DNA of 60,850 bases, from NCBI GenBank assembly GCA_022709755.1, contig JAKLIF010000011.1, positions 1 to 60,850 of the forward strand. The letters are read 5' to 3'. The position numbers were made by a program, and so were the translations under genes. Source of the DNA: Elusimicrobiota bacterium (GTDB taxonomy: Bacteria; Elusimicrobiota; Elusimicrobia; FEN-1173; JAKLIF01). The notes under the pieces are model-generated. The model was given only the letters and a program-made list of their open reading frames with translations. It did not search any database and was not told the DNA's origin. Shown here in pieces: positions 17,231-26,532 of this stretch. Each line of letters opens with the position of its first letter. Within the stretch, counting starts at the first letter, position 1.

Positions 17231-18417
17231 GGTTTTTGGAGTTCAGTCATGAACCCTTTCCCCGCCGGAAGAGGCGGTAAGTTGAATGTCTGCAAAATAG
17301 TGGCTCCCACGTCGGAGAACGAGGATCGGGTCCCCAGATCGACCCCCTGGCGGCAACTCAGGCAGTATGCCAGCAGAGGGACATATTCCCGCGTGTGGTC
17401 CGTCGACACATCGCCCGGATCGTTGCCATGATCGGCCGTGATGAGGAGGAGGTCTTTCGGCGTCATGTTCCGGACGAGGGTCGGGAGCCAGGCGTCGAAC
17501 TCCTCCAGCGCATGGGCATATCCTTTGGCGTCGTTGCGATGACCGTAGAGCATGTCGAAATCGACGAGGTTCACGAAGATCAGTCCGCGCCTCTTCAGGT
17601 TCTGCACCGCCGAGAGAGTATCCCTCATCCCCTCCTGGTTCCCGTGAGAATGGATCACGTCGGTGATCCCCTTGCCGGCGAAGATGTCCTCGATCTTGCC
17701 GATCCCGCAGACCATCAGTCCGTTGGATTTCAGACGGTCCAAGACCGTCTCCTGGAAAGGGACCACGGAGAAATCTTTCCGTCCGGGTGTCCGGGCATAA
17801 GCCCCGCTCTTCCCCTTGAACGGGCGGGCGATCACGCGGCCCACGGCGAAATCCCCCGTCAACAGTTCCCTGGCCTGCCGACAGATCTCATATTGTCCGT
17901 CCAACGGGATGATATCCTCGTGGCAGGCGATCTGGAAGACCGAGTCGGCCGAGGTATAGACGATGGGGGACCCGGTGCGGACGTGTTCATCCCCCAGTTC
18001 CTTGATGATCTCGGTGCCGGAGGCCGCCTTGTTCCCGATCGTCTTCCGTCCGATCTTCGCCTCGAAAGCGGCGATCAATTCCGACGGAAACCCCTGTGGA
18101 AATGTCGGGAACGCCTTCTGAAGGATGATCCCCATCATCTCCCAATGGCCCGTCGTGGTGTCTTTTCCGGCCGAGCGTTCCGCCATCCGTCCATAAGCCC
18201 CGCGTAAGGGAAGATGTTTGTATTCCGGGACCTTCAGGTCCACGATACGGCCGAGCCCCAGGGAGGCCATCGTCGGGACGTGGAGCCCGTTCATGGACTG
18301 GGCGATATGCCCCAGCGTGTCGGAACCACGGTCCCCATAGTCCGCCGCGTCCGGGAGTTCCCCGCACCCGACGGAATCGATCACGATCAGGATCACCCGG
18401 TCGAACTTTGTCGTCAT
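17227..18417 (-). CDS. deoB: Phosphopentomutase
   Basis: A 396-residue alkaline-phosphatase-superfamily mutase that converts (deoxy)ribose-1-phosphate to the 5-phosphate. Visible metal and active-site motifs: [26 protein letters not shown] (nucleophile Thr), [34 protein letters not shown] and [20 protein letters not shown]. Normal length and complete. It links the nucleoside phosphorylases to DERA in the BMC locus, since deoxyribose-5-phosphate is the DERA substrate. A 56-nt gap with a GC-rich inverted repeat separates it from the kinase gene upstream. Confidence 0.96.
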   Translation of the reverse strand: MTTKFDRVILIVIDSVGCGELPDAADYGDRGSDTLGHIAQSMNGLHVPTMASLGLGRIVDLKVPEYKHLPLRGAYGRMAERSAGKDTTTGHWEMMGIILQKAFPTFPQGFPSELIAAFEAKIGRKTIGNKAASGTEIIKELGDEHVRTGSPIVYTSADSVFQIACHEDIIPLDGQYEICRQARELLTGDFAVGRVIARPFKGKSGAYARTPGRKDFSVVPFQETVLDRLKSNGLMVCGIGKIEDIFAGKGITDVIHSHGNQEGMRDTLSAVQNLKRRGLIFVNLVDFDMLYGHRNDAKGYAHALEEFDAWLPTLVRNMTPKDLLLITADHGNDPGDVSTDHTREYVPLLAYCLSCRQGVDLGTRSSFSDVGATILQTFNLPPLPAGKGFMTELQKP

Positions 18418-18473
18418 CTCATTCCATCCTTCCCATCCGTCGTCCTCCCGCCGCGAAGACCCCCGGGAGAGTC

Positions 18474-21164
18474 CTATTCCTTTTTCCCGGCGGGGACCAG
18501 CGCGGGAACTTCTTCGTGTTTCCTGATCCGCGGGAGGATCACCTTGAACTCGGACCCCTTCCCGGATTCGGACTCCACCCAGATCCGACCGCCGTGCAAC
18601 TCGACGATCGACCGGGAGATGGCCAGACCCAGACCGACTCCCCGGGACGTCCTGGTCAAGGACGAGTCCACCTGATAGAACTTTTCAAAAACTTTCTCAT
18701 GCTCGGACTCTGCCAAACCGATCCCGCTGTCCTTCACGGAAACCATGACGTAGTCGCCGCAATCCTGGGCCGACAGGACCACCGTGCCCTTCTCCGGCGT
18801 GAACTTGATGGCGTTGGACAAAAGGTTGTCGATCACCTGACGGATCCGGTTGGGGTCGGCCTTGACCTCGGGTAACACGGTCGCCAGTTGGAGTTCCAGC
18901 TTGATCTCCTTCTCCTGGGCCGAGGGAAGATGGTCGCGGATGGAATGCTGGAGCGTCTCGTTCAACGACAGCGCGATCGGATAGATCTCGATCTTCCCGG
19001 CCTCGATGCGCGAGATATCCAGCAGGTCCGTGATCAGCAGGGTCAAACGGTCGATGGACTGATTGGCGATCCGGAGGAACCGTTCCTGTTGCTGGTTCAG
19101 GGGACCCGCGTCGTTGTTCAACACGACCGTCACGAATCCCTTGATGGCGGTAATCGGGGTCCGCAGTTCGTGGCTGACCATGGAGATGAACTCCGTTTTC
19201 ACCCGGTTCAACCGCTGCAACTCTCTGACGTTCTCCTGTATCTTCTGATAGAGTTTGGCGTTCTGCACGATGACAGCCGCCTGATCGGCGATCAAGGAGG
19301 CCAACCGCGTGTGTTCCGGGACGAAACGCCGCGGCTGGGAATGGCCGATCCTCATGACCCCGATGCACTTCTTATCCAATTTGAGCGGCATGACCAGCAG
19401 GGAACGGATCTTCCACAGATTGGCGTAATGGAGGTAGACATGGTCGTCCTGTTGGACGTCCGGACTCATATAGGGTTCACCGGTGCGGAACACCCGGGCG
19501 CTGGAATAATGAGGGTGGTCCACGCTCACCCGGTAGAGGAGGGCCGGGTTATCCGTCGGCAGACCGAACGCTCCGTGCTGGGTCACCAGTTCGTTGGTCA
19601 CGTCGTCCCAGAGCAAGAAGGCGCAGACCTCGGCCCCGAGCGATTCCGCCGTGATCTTGGCGATCTTCGAGAGGGTCGGCCCCAATTTCGGTTCCGCCGT
19701 GATGGACGTGGCGACTTTCTGAAGAGTGACCTGGTCTCCCATGTGACGTTCGCGCTCCTCGCGGAGCTGGAGGTTCCGGACGATCTCGGAGACGTTCTGA
19801 GTGAAGAGGGAAAGGATCCGCACGTCTTCATCCGTGAAACTGCCGAAGACTTTGTTGGCCGCCGCGAAGAGTCCCATCAACTGGCCGCCCGTCCGAAGAG
19901 GCGTCAACAGGACCGTCTTGAGGTTCTGCCCGGGAAAGAGCCGTTGGACCTCTTCGTAAGAAAGGATCACGCTGTTCCCCCCCAGGAGGGTCTGCTTCTT
20001 ATCCTTCAGCATCTCCTCCGTGAGGAAGAATTCCTTGACCCGGGCCTCCTCCATCCCCAGGAACGGCATGGCCGGGGAGAACCGGGTGTTCTTCTCATCC
20101 CACAGGAGCACCCCGCTCTTCTCGATGTTCAACAGGTCGCCGATGTGTCCCTGGATCTTCTGGAGGGAGTCTTCGACCTTGGGGGACGTCGCCGCCACGA
20201 CCGCCACGTCGTAGAGGGCCTTCAATTCCCGCACCCGTTGGATGAGCCGGATGTTGGTCTGCGTAAGTTCCTGTGTGGTGGCCGCCACTTCCCCTTCGAG
20301 ACGCCGGTTGAACGCCTGCATCTCGCCGTACATCTGCGCGTTCTTGGTGGCCAGGGAGATGTATTCCATCAACGACGACATCATCCGGACCTGTTCGTCG
20401 TTGAAGAAACCCCTCTGTCTTGAGAAAGCGGTCATCACGCCGATGGTCTTGTCGTCGATCTGGAGAGGCAGATGCACGCACTCGGAAACGTCCAGGGACC
20501 GGGCCTCCTCGGCCGTGAGGAAATCGGAGACCGTCTTCAGGTCCTGGACCACCACCCATTGACGGCTGCTATAGCACCGGCCCACCGACGTCTTGGAAGC
20601 GAGGAGGCGCAGTCGCCGCACAAGCTCCAGCGGGAAATTACGAAAATCCTTGATCCGCAGGTAGCCATCCTCCCCCATCCACCACAAGACGCAGGGCTGC
20701 CGGTCCGAACGGCGCCAGACCAGGTCCAAGACCCTGTTGTAGATCTCCTGCAGTTCCAATTGGGAGGTCAGCATCTTGGAGGCGGAAAAAAGGGTCGAGA
20801 GATTCTCTTCGGCGGCCAGATATCGGTGGGCGATGTGCCGCAACTTGTGCATGATCATCCCGATGTCCGTCAACGACCGCCACCTCGAAAAACCCGTCAT
20901 CGGCCGTTTATCATCCAACATCTCCTGGACACGCCGGACGACGAAGAACCAGGAGATGCCGTAGAGAATCCCGCTTGAGACGGCGCTCACCGCCAGGCCG
21001 AACACGATCCGATCCAGCAGGGTTCCCGCCGAGGAGACTCCGCGGACGACGCCGAACCATTTCCACAATCCGAGGGACACGAAATAACCGCCCCCCAGGG
21101 CGACCAGGACGGCGAGGTAGAAGGCCGAATGTATCTTCAAGAACCAAAAGAGCTTTTTCTTCAC
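18474..21164 (-). CDS. Membrane-anchored sensor histidine kinase with three GAF domains
   Basis: An 896-residue hybrid of two N-terminal membrane helices (about 8-30 and 45-70), three GAF-like domains (about 110-280, 320-470, 490-650), a coiled linker, HisKA with [19 protein letters not shown] and a full HATPase ([33 protein letters not shown]). Start GTG 21164 overlaps the stop of the DnaA-like gene (GTGA), so it is translationally coupled. No response regulator is beside it; the nearest is at 42.3 kb in another operon. The GAF domains suggest cytoplasmic small-molecule or redox sensing. As last gene of the PilT/DnaA-like block it is the likely signal input or output of that block. Confidence 0.92.
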   Translation of the reverse strand: MKKKLFWFLKIHSAFYLAVLVALGGGYFVSLGLWKWFGVVRGVSSAGTLLDRIVFGLAVSAVSSGILYGISWFFVVRRVQEMLDDKRPMTGFSRWRSLTDIGMIMHKLRHIAHRYLAAEENLSTLFSASKMLTSQLELQEIYNRVLDLVWRRSDRQPCVLWWMGEDGYLRIKDFRNFPLELVRRLRLLASKTSVGRCYSSRQWVVVQDLKTVSDFLTAEEARSLDVSECVHLPLQIDDKTIGVMTAFSRQRGFFNDEQVRMMSSLMEYISLATKNAQMYGEMQAFNRRLEGEVAATTQELTQTNIRLIQRVRELKALYDVAVVAATSPKVEDSLQKIQGHIGDLLNIEKSGVLLWDEKNTRFSPAMPFLGMEEARVKEFFLTEEMLKDKKQTLLGGNSVILSYEEVQRLFPGQNLKTVLLTPLRTGGQLMGLFAAANKVFGSFTDEDVRILSLFTQNVSEIVRNLQLREERERHMGDQVTLQKVATSITAEPKLGPTLSKIAKITAESLGAEVCAFLLWDDVTNELVTQHGAFGLPTDNPALLYRVSVDHPHYSSARVFRTGEPYMSPDVQQDDHVYLHYANLWKIRSLLVMPLKLDKKCIGVMRIGHSQPRRFVPEHTRLASLIADQAAVIVQNAKLYQKIQENVRELQRLNRVKTEFISMVSHELRTPITAIKGFVTVVLNNDAGPLNQQQERFLRIANQSIDRLTLLITDLLDISRIEAGKIEIYPIALSLNETLQHSIRDHLPSAQEKEIKLELQLATVLPEVKADPNRIRQVIDNLLSNAIKFTPEKGTVVLSAQDCGDYVMVSVKDSGIGLAESEHEKVFEKFYQVDSSLTRTSRGVGLGLAISRSIVELHGGRIWVESESGKGSEFKVILPRIRKHEEVPALVPAGKKE

Positions 21165-22516
21165 GTCCTCAACCCCTCCTTCCGGCTCACCAACGTGATA
21201 TCCAGCGCCAGGTTCAGGTAACGGTAATCCTTCGACAATTCCTCCCACGGCACCAGCTGCATGGACAAGGAACGGGACTCCATGACCTCCAGCAACGACT
21301 GCGAAAATTCCTGTTCCGGCCATCCGCCGTTCGGAGGCGGGCCCAAAACGATGGCGATCCTCAGCCGGTTCTCAAGGCATTTTTCCACGAATACCTCCAG
21401 GGATGTGTCCCGCGAGGCCGCGTAGGCGTGCTCAAAAACGCCGTCGATATGGAACTTCAGCTTGTGTTTCTTGATCACGTCCTGAAAACGCTGTTGGATC
21501 TGATGGAGTTCGGGCTGGTGCCCATCCGGATAAAAATATCCGACCGGGATCCCTTTATCCAGATCCGGCGCGGCCGGAGCCTCCGCCTCGGGAGCGGGCG
21601 CCGGCGGAGCATCCAGGGAGAGGGCGTTGGGAGAAATGGCGATCTTCACGGAGGCGGCCGCGGGAGACAGTTCCACCGGAACCTCGACAGCCGGCGCGGG
21701 TTCCGCCGCCTTCGTGGTCACGACCAACTGGTCTTCTTCGTCCCAATCCTCGGGAGGAAGGAGTTCCCGCATGATGTCCTTCACCAGGGGCAGCGTGATC
21801 GTCTGTCCGTTGATCTGAGAATAGGCCTGCACCCGTTTCAGGAAACCTTCCAGTTCCCGGATGTTGGATTTCAGTTTTCCGGCGATGTAGAGGCGGATGT
21901 TCTCGTCCAATTTCAACCCCTGGAAAAAATGTTCCTTCTTGCGAAGGATGGCGACCCTCGATTCCAGGTTCGGCGATTTCACGTCGGCGGCCAAGCCCCA
22001 TTCAAAACGGCTCCGGAGGCGATCGGCCAGCGTCGTCAGCATTTTGGGCGGACGGTCGGAGGTCATCACGATCTGTTTTCCGGATTGGTGGAGGACGTTG
22101 AAGAGATGGAAAAATTCCTCCTGGGTCGCCTCCGACGAAGCCAGGAATTGGACGTCATCGACCATCAAGAGGTCCAGGGACCGGGCGCTCTCCCGGAACA
22201 CCTGCAGTTTTCCTCCCTGAAGGCATTCGATCACGTCCATCATGAACTGTTCGGCGGTGCCATAGAAGATCTTGATCTTCGGTTCCTTGAGGAGGACCCG
22301 ATGCCCGATGGCCTGCATGAGGTGGGTCTTCCCCATCCCGACGGGACCGTAGATGAACAACGGGTTATAGGCCTTTCCCAGGTTATCCGCCACCGCCTGA
22401 GCGACCGCATGACAGAAACGGTTATGGGCGCCGACGACGAATTCCTCGAAGACATAGTGGGGGTCCAACGGGAGACCGTGGAGGAAAGAGCTGGTGTCCG
22501 CGGGATTGTTCGACAT
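21161..22516 (-). CDS. DnaA-type AAA+ ATPase lacking the DNA-binding domain, with novel C-terminal domain
   Basis: A 451-residue protein. Residues 20-250 are strongly DnaA-like: NPLFIYGPVGMGKTHLMQAI (Walker A 57-64), DLLMVDDVQFLAS (Walker B 116-121), QIVMTSDRPPKML, DRLRSRFEWGLAADV and SNIRELEGFLKRV (sensor 2). After this, DnaA domain IV (DnaA-box helix-turn-helix) is absent. Instead there is an Ala/Pro-rich linker at about 262-320 and a domain from 323 (GYFYPDGHQ, then KFHIDGVFEHAY, RIAIVLGPP, MQLVPWEEL) shared with the next two proteins. It is thus not a replication initiator of the usual kind. ATG 22516 has AGGAG at 5 nt; ATG 22519 is possible. Confidence 0.9.
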   Translation of the reverse strand: MSNNPADTSSFLHGLPLDPHYVFEEFVVGAHNRFCHAVAQAVADNLGKAYNPLFIYGPVGMGKTHLMQAIGHRVLLKEPKIKIFYGTAEQFMMDVIECLQGGKLQVFRESARSLDLLMVDDVQFLASSEATQEEFFHLFNVLHQSGKQIVMTSDRPPKMLTTLADRLRSRFEWGLAADVKSPNLESRVAILRKKEHFFQGLKLDENIRLYIAGKLKSNIRELEGFLKRVQAYSQINGQTITLPLVKDIMRELLPPEDWDEEDQLVVTTKAAEPAPAVEVPVELSPAAASVKIAISPNALSLDAPPAPAPEAEAPAAPDLDKGIPVGYFYPDGHQPELHQIQQRFQDVIKKHKLKFHIDGVFEHAYAASRDTSLEVFVEKCLENRLRIAIVLGPPPNGGWPEQEFSQSLLEVMESRSLSMQLVPWEELSKDYRYLNLALDITLVSRKEGLRT

Positions 22517-22518
22517 CA

Positions 22519-23607
22519 TCACTCCTGGACCACGATCCGCGCGATCAATCCCAGACGCCAATAGGTCTTTCGGGCGTCCTCTCGGGAAAGGAAATGACAG
22601 GGGATGTCGTGAGACTTGCAGCGATCCATCGTCGGTTGAAGCCGGCCCTCGTCGCCGATGAAGAGGATCGAGTCCACGTCCCTCTCCCGGCAGGCCTCGA
22701 TGAGGGAATCGGCAAACGGTTTATCCGTCCAACCGCACACATAGGAAAAGACGTGATGGAACACAAACGGCATCCGGCGGCTCTCGATCGTCTGAATGAA
22801 AATGCTCTGGATTTTCTCCACGCAATCCCTGAGATCGACCGGGACCACATAACCCAATCGGACCAGGGAGGCGCCGCGAGGGACGGTCGGCTCGGGCCCG
22901 TCGACCATGATCAGCGAATCGGTGGCCGCCGTCTCTTTCTCGAACGTGTCCCGCGTATTCTGCAACTGAACAGCCTCCGGAGGAGACTCGACCGCGGGAG
23001 GGGCCGGACGGAACAAGGGATCGGGGTCGTTCTTTTTGACGGGCTCCGCCTTTCTCTCGGGGGACGGAGCGGCGGGTTTGGGCGACGTCTCGTGCCGCTG
23101 GATGTCCAACGGTTCCTGTTTTTCCGCCGGACGATCGCCCACGACCACCGCCGCGTGGCTATCGGAACTTCTCGACATCTCCAGCAGTTCCTCCATCATC
23201 TGGGAGGAATGGCTGTCATCCCGCGAACTCTTCTCCAGCACGACAACAGGTTCTTCCGCCGAGACCCCGGACGCGGATGACATCCTGTCCATGGCCCGTT
23301 CAAAACCCTCGAAAGGGACCTCGTCCGTTGAGACCGCGGCGACAGGCTCGGGGACAGGCGCGGGAGCGGGTTCATCAGCGCCGGAAAGGACACGTTCCAA
23401 ACGCGCCTTCTCATCGGAAGAAAGATTGTATACATAGACGGAAACCGTGAGGTCCCCTTGGATCACGGACCAAGGACTCCCCATCTTCCCTCCGAGGAAG
23501 GCGCGGACGGGCTCGAAGGATTCCGCCCCCCCCGATGCCGACAAGCGGTATCTCTCCTGGAATTGAGGGTGGGGATCCTGCTTAAGATCCCATTGGACTG
23601 ATTTCAT
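22519..23607 (-). CDS. Paralogue protein B: N-domain, disordered linker, shared C-terminal domain
   Basis: A 362-residue protein without a known family. Residues 1-75 form a small domain (VQWDLKQ, ERYRLSASG, VIQGDLTVSVYVYNL) resembling the N-domain of the following paralogue. Residues 80-245 are a Pro/Glu/Ala-rich, probably disordered linker. From about 248 the C-terminal alpha/beta domain starts (LGYVVPVDLRD, then RMPFVFHHVFSYV, CRERDVDSILFIGDE, IPCHFLSRED), matching the C-terminal domain of the DnaA-like protein and of paralogue C in strand-helix order. ATGA overlaps join it to both neighbours. The function is unknown; co-complex with the AAA+ protein is the simplest inference. Confidence 0.8.
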   Translation of the reverse strand: MKSVQWDLKQDPHPQFQERYRLSASGGAESFEPVRAFLGGKMGSPWSVIQGDLTVSVYVYNLSSDEKARLERVLSGADEPAPAPVPEPVAAVSTDEVPFEGFERAMDRMSSASGVSAEEPVVVLEKSSRDDSHSSQMMEELLEMSRSSDSHAAVVVGDRPAEKQEPLDIQRHETSPKPAAPSPERKAEPVKKNDPDPLFRPAPPAVESPPEAVQLQNTRDTFEKETAATDSLIMVDGPEPTVPRGASLVRLGYVVPVDLRDCVEKIQSIFIQTIESRRMPFVFHHVFSYVCGWTDKPFADSLIEACRERDVDSILFIGDEGRLQPTMDRCKSHDIPCHFLSREDARKTYWRLGLIARIVVQE

Positions 23608-24779
23608 TTCTTCCGTCTCTCCATCATCAGTTCGACCATCAAATCGATGAAGATCACCTGAGTCCCCAGATCGGACTGCTCCACCAGATGGCAGTTGATG
23701 CTCTGCTGTTTGATCTGAGCCACGCAGTGATCCATGTATTCCGGCAGGATATCGGGCGGCAGAACAACGATCAGCGAGACCACCCCCGATGAACGCATCT
23801 CCTGAATCAGGTCCTCGGGAAGGATGGTCCCGATCTTCGCGGGTTTCGAAACGAGCACGTTCAGCGTGAACGGTTTCTTGGCCTTCGTCTTGCAGACCTC
23901 GACCAAGCGATTCAAAAATTTCTTGACCGGCTCCTCCGTTCCAGCCGGATAAAAGCAAGCGATCCGCATCTCGTCGGCTCCGGCGGGAGGAGGCTCGGGA
24001 GCAGACACCGGGGCGGCCGGCTTGGGGGATTCAACGGGTTTCACAGGAACCACCGGAGGCGGGACCGAAGTTTGAGCCGGCGTTGAAACCGGGGCCGGTT
24101 TCGGAGGTTCAGCGGGCTTCTCCGGAACGGCCGGAGGCGGGACCGCGGGCCTCCGTTCCTCCTGCTTCTTGACCGGCTGTTCGGGCGCGACCGTTTTGAC
24201 GGGTTTAGTGGCCGGTGGTTTGGCCACGTCACGGACGATCTGCATGGGCGGCGCGGGCGATTCGGCGGGTTTTTCCGGAACGGCCGGAGTCGGTTCCGGA
24301 GTTTGAACCGGTGTCGGCGACGGAGGAGGGGCCGGGGGAACGACCGGCACGGACGGCGGAATCGACGGAGCCGTTACCGTCGCCGCGGACTCCGCGATCG
24401 AGGCCTCCTTCTTCTGAATCTGCTCCATCTTCAGAGCCACCCGCGCCTGTTCTTCTTCCGTCAAATCCTTGAACTCTTCAAGCACCAGCGACAATTCGGC
24501 CAGGACCCCCGACAAGTCCACCGGACCGGCGGAAACGGGTTCCGCCGCCGGACGGCTCACCAGGGCCCGCACGTCATCCTGCAAAGTCAGTCGGTCGGTC
24601 AAAGTGGCGCCCGTCACGATGACGACCCATTGATAGACGGGATCGCTCAATTCCCGGACGTCCTGGCAGATACCGGGATGAGTTTGGGCGATCCGGTCGG
24701 CGTCGGCCCGGTCCCCCCTCAATTTCAGGAGATACCGGTCGGGTTGGGACGAAGGGACCAATTCCCAGCGTTCAAGCAC
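23604..24779 (-). CDS. Paralogue protein C: N-domain, long proline-rich linker, shared C-terminal domain
   Basis: A 391-residue protein. The N-domain, about 1-80 (ERWELVPSSQPDRYLLKLRG, then YQWVVIVTGATL), is similar to that of paralogue B. A helix (LTEEEQARVALKMEQIQKKE) precedes a very Pro-rich linker at about 130-268 with repeated VPEKPAE and APVS blocks. The C-terminal domain, about 272-391 (MRIACFYPAGTEE, KKPFTLNVLV, VVSLIVVLPPDIL, INCHLVEQ), parallels those of B and the DnaA-like protein. GTG 24779 follows a GGAGGGG site and overlaps the PilT end by 8 nt. No known function; the linker length suggests a tether or scaffold between partners such as PilT and the AAA+ protein. Confidence 0.8.
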   Translation of the reverse strand: MLERWELVPSSQPDRYLLKLRGDRADADRIAQTHPGICQDVRELSDPVYQWVVIVTGATLTDRLTLQDDVRALVSRPAAEPVSAGPVDLSGVLAELSLVLEEFKDLTEEEQARVALKMEQIQKKEASIAESAATVTAPSIPPSVPVVPPAPPPSPTPVQTPEPTPAVPEKPAESPAPPMQIVRDVAKPPATKPVKTVAPEQPVKKQEERRPAVPPPAVPEKPAEPPKPAPVSTPAQTSVPPPVVPVKPVESPKPAAPVSAPEPPPAGADEMRIACFYPAGTEEPVKKFLNRLVEVCKTKAKKPFTLNVLVSKPAKIGTILPEDLIQEMRSSGVVSLIVVLPPDILPEYMDHCVAQIKQQSINCHLVEQSDLGTQVIFIDLMVELMMERRKK

Positions 24780-25869
24780 GCGAGACCCCTCCTTCCACGC
24801 CGACCCCTTTCAGTTTCAACGTGAGGTCGTCCGGATTCGTGGAAGCGTCCAACGCTTCTTCTTCGGAGATCTTCTTCTCGGTGACAAGGCGGTAGAGATC
24901 CTGCTCGAACGTGTGCATGCCGTAATATTGTCCTTGGGCGATCGCCTTACCGATCTCGACCGTCTTCCCCTCCATGAACAGTTTCTTGACCAGGGACGTC
25001 ATCAGCAGGATCTCCGTCGTCGGATAGAGCACGTTCCCTTCGACGCCTTGGACGAGCCGTTGGCAGACCACGCCCTTGAGCACATTGGCGATCCGCGTGC
25101 GGACGGAGACGGGGTTATGTTCCCCGAACGATTCCACCAACCGGTCCAGCGTCTGAGGGGCATCCATGGTATGGATGGTACCCAACACCAGATGCCCGGT
25201 CTCGGCGCCCATGATCCCCGCCTGAATGGCCTCCACGTCGCGCATCTCGCCGAGCACGATGACGTCAGGGTCCTGCCGCAGGACGTGCTTGAGCGCCTTG
25301 GCGAAGGAATCCGTGTCGGCGCCGATCTCCCGTTGGGCGATGGAAGACTTGGCGTCGGCGTGGTAATATTCGATGGGATCCTCGATGGTGACGATGTTGT
25401 AGGCGTTGTTCTTGTTGATGTGGTCGATCATCGAATTGAGAGTGGTCGTCTTCCCCGATCCCGTGATCCCCGCGATCAGGATGAGTCCGCGCGTGTTTTC
25501 ACACAGTTTCTGGATCGTATCCGTCGGGAGGTTCAGGTCGCTGAACGGTTTGATGGACAGGGGGATGACCCGGAGGGAGAGGGCCACGGTCCCTTTCTGG
25601 CGATAGACGTTGAGACGGAACCGGGCCAGTCCGGGGACCTCGTAGGCCATGTCCATTTCGCGGTCCTTCTCGAACTTCTGCCGCTGGTCCTCGCTCATCA
25701 GGGTCTTGGCCAGTTCCTCGATGTGCGGACCCGTCATCTTGCTGAAACCGGACGAGACGAGCCGCCCGTGGAGCCGGATCATCGGGGGCGTCCCCGCCTT
25801 GAAATGGATATCGGAGATTCCCACCTTGATCATCGTCTGGAACAGCTGGTTCACGTCCATTGAGGCCAT
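24772..25869 (-). CDS. PilT-family type IV pilus retraction ATPase
   Basis: A 365-residue secretion-type ATPase. N-domain with ISDIHFKAGTPPMIRLHGRL, Walker A AGITGSGKTTTL, Asp box TIEDPIEYYH, Walker B VIVLGEMRDVEAIQ and His box TIHTMDAPQTLDR. The PilT C-terminal AIRNLIRE motif, required for retraction in studied PilTs, is replaced by SLVKKLFMEGK, so it is a divergent PilT/PilU-like enzyme. ATG 25869 has AGGGAG at 8 nt and lies 5 nt after the BMC small-protein stop, which ties it to the BMC transcript. No pilin, PilB, PilC or PilQ gene is in the window, so it either serves pili encoded elsewhere or the adjacent B/C/DnaA-like proteins. Confidence 0.9.
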   Translation of the reverse strand: MASMDVNQLFQTMIKVGISDIHFKAGTPPMIRLHGRLVSSGFSKMTGPHIEELAKTLMSEDQRQKFEKDREMDMAYEVPGLARFRLNVYRQKGTVALSLRVIPLSIKPFSDLNLPTDTIQKLCENTRGLILIAGITGSGKTTTLNSMIDHINKNNAYNIVTIEDPIEYYHADAKSSIAQREIGADTDSFAKALKHVLRQDPDVIVLGEMRDVEAIQAGIMGAETGHLVLGTIHTMDAPQTLDRLVESFGEHNPVSVRTRIANVLKGVVCQRLVQGVEGNVLYPTTEILLMTSLVKKLFMEGKTVEIGKAIAQGQYYGMHTFEQDLYRLVTEKKISEEEALDASTNPDDLTLKLKGVGVEGGVSRA

Positions 25870-25874
25870 CGCAT

Positions 25875-26162
25875 TCACTCCCTGATTATTTTGATACCCT
25901 TCATCAAAAGCCAATCCTCCGCCAACGGGGACAGTATCGCCGAACGGGGGATGCGGATCTCGCTCCGGTCCGTGCCGGCGAGCCTCCGGCGGACCTCGTG
26001 TTCCGAGAGGAACGGACGGCCCGAAGACAACGAGGTCCAGGGTTTATGATAGGGCTCGCGCACATGGAACCCCCACAACCCCTGACGGCCGGGGGACACC
26101 CGGTCTCCCCCGCCCCTCAGGACGTCCTCGAGGACGTCGACGATATCGTTTTCATCCAACAT
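25875..26162 (-). CDS. BMC-associated small protein with encapsulation-like helix and EutT/EutQ-type motif
   Basis: A 95-residue protein. The N-terminal MLDENDIVDVLEDVLRGG is an amphipathic helix of the kind used as BMC encapsulation peptides, followed by a Gly/Pro linker. The C-terminal FLSEHEVRRRLAGTD, then IRIPRSAILSPLAEDW and GIKIIRE, resembles the short motif near the N-termini of EutT-, EutQ- and PduL-type proteins (E-x-x-R, hydrophobic strand, L-P-A, terminal GI-I). ATG 26162 is preferred over GTG 26174 because it starts the helix. It lies 52 nt after a BMC-H gene. Probably lumen cargo or an adaptor; no catalytic residues are recognised. Confidence 0.7.
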   Translation of the reverse strand: MLDENDIVDVLEDVLRGGGDRVSPGRQGLWGFHVREPYHKPWTSLSSGRPFLSEHEVRRRLAGTDRSEIRIPRSAILSPLAEDWLLMKGIKIIRE

Positions 26163-26214
26163 GGAAGAATCCACCGGCCCGGCCCTTCACGGGATCGGAC
26201 CGATGCCCGTGGTT

Positions 26215-26508
26215 TTAGAAACTGCCCTCCACCTTCTTCACATATTTCTCAAGGTCGTCATGGGGCCGAGGGATCACGTGCACGGCGACCAGCTCGCCCA
26301 CCTTCTGGGCGGCGGCGGCGCCGGCTTCGACGGCGGAACGCACCGCGCCCACTTCGCCGCGGCACATCGTCGTCACCAATCCGGACCCGATCTTCTCAAA
26401 ACCGACCAGGCGGACCTTGGCCGCTTTGGCCATGGCGTCCGACGCCTCGATCATCCCCACCATTCCCCGCGTCTCGATCAAACCCAATGCTTCTCTCGTC
26501 TCAGACAT
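26215..26508 (-). CDS. BMC-H shell hexamer protein 1 (PduA/EutM-like)
   Basis: A 97-residue single BMC domain ([20 protein letters not shown], then [43 protein letters not shown]). The pore loop KIGSG is the PduA/EutM type, consistent with passage of small polar metabolites and not a metal cluster. Normal length with a short C-terminal tail ([11 protein letters not shown]). It follows the flavoprotein-DERA gene by 24 nt. It would form most of the shell facets together with BMC-H 2. Confidence 0.96.
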   Translation of the reverse strand: MSETREALGLIETRGMVGMIEASDAMAKAAKVRLVGFEKIGSGLVTTMCRGEVGAVRSAVEAGAAAAQKVGELVAVHVIPRPHDDLEKYVKKVEGSF

Positions 26509-26532
26509 TCGTCAATCCTCCTGTGGTCTCGT

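Noticed and set aside
18445-18469. CTCCCG/CGGGAG inverted repeat between the kinase and deoB as a terminator
   Set aside because: The loop is 13 nt and no U-run follows on the minus strand; it may be chance in a very GC-rich gap.
21161-22516. Replication initiator dnaA and a nearby chromosomal origin
   Set aside because: Domain IV is absent, no dnaN or gyrase genes follow, and no cluster of DnaA boxes was noticed.
24000-24400. Low-complexity repeated DNA considered as a separate repeat element
   Set aside because: It encodes the proline-rich linker (repeated VPEKPAE blocks) of paralogue protein C and stays in frame.
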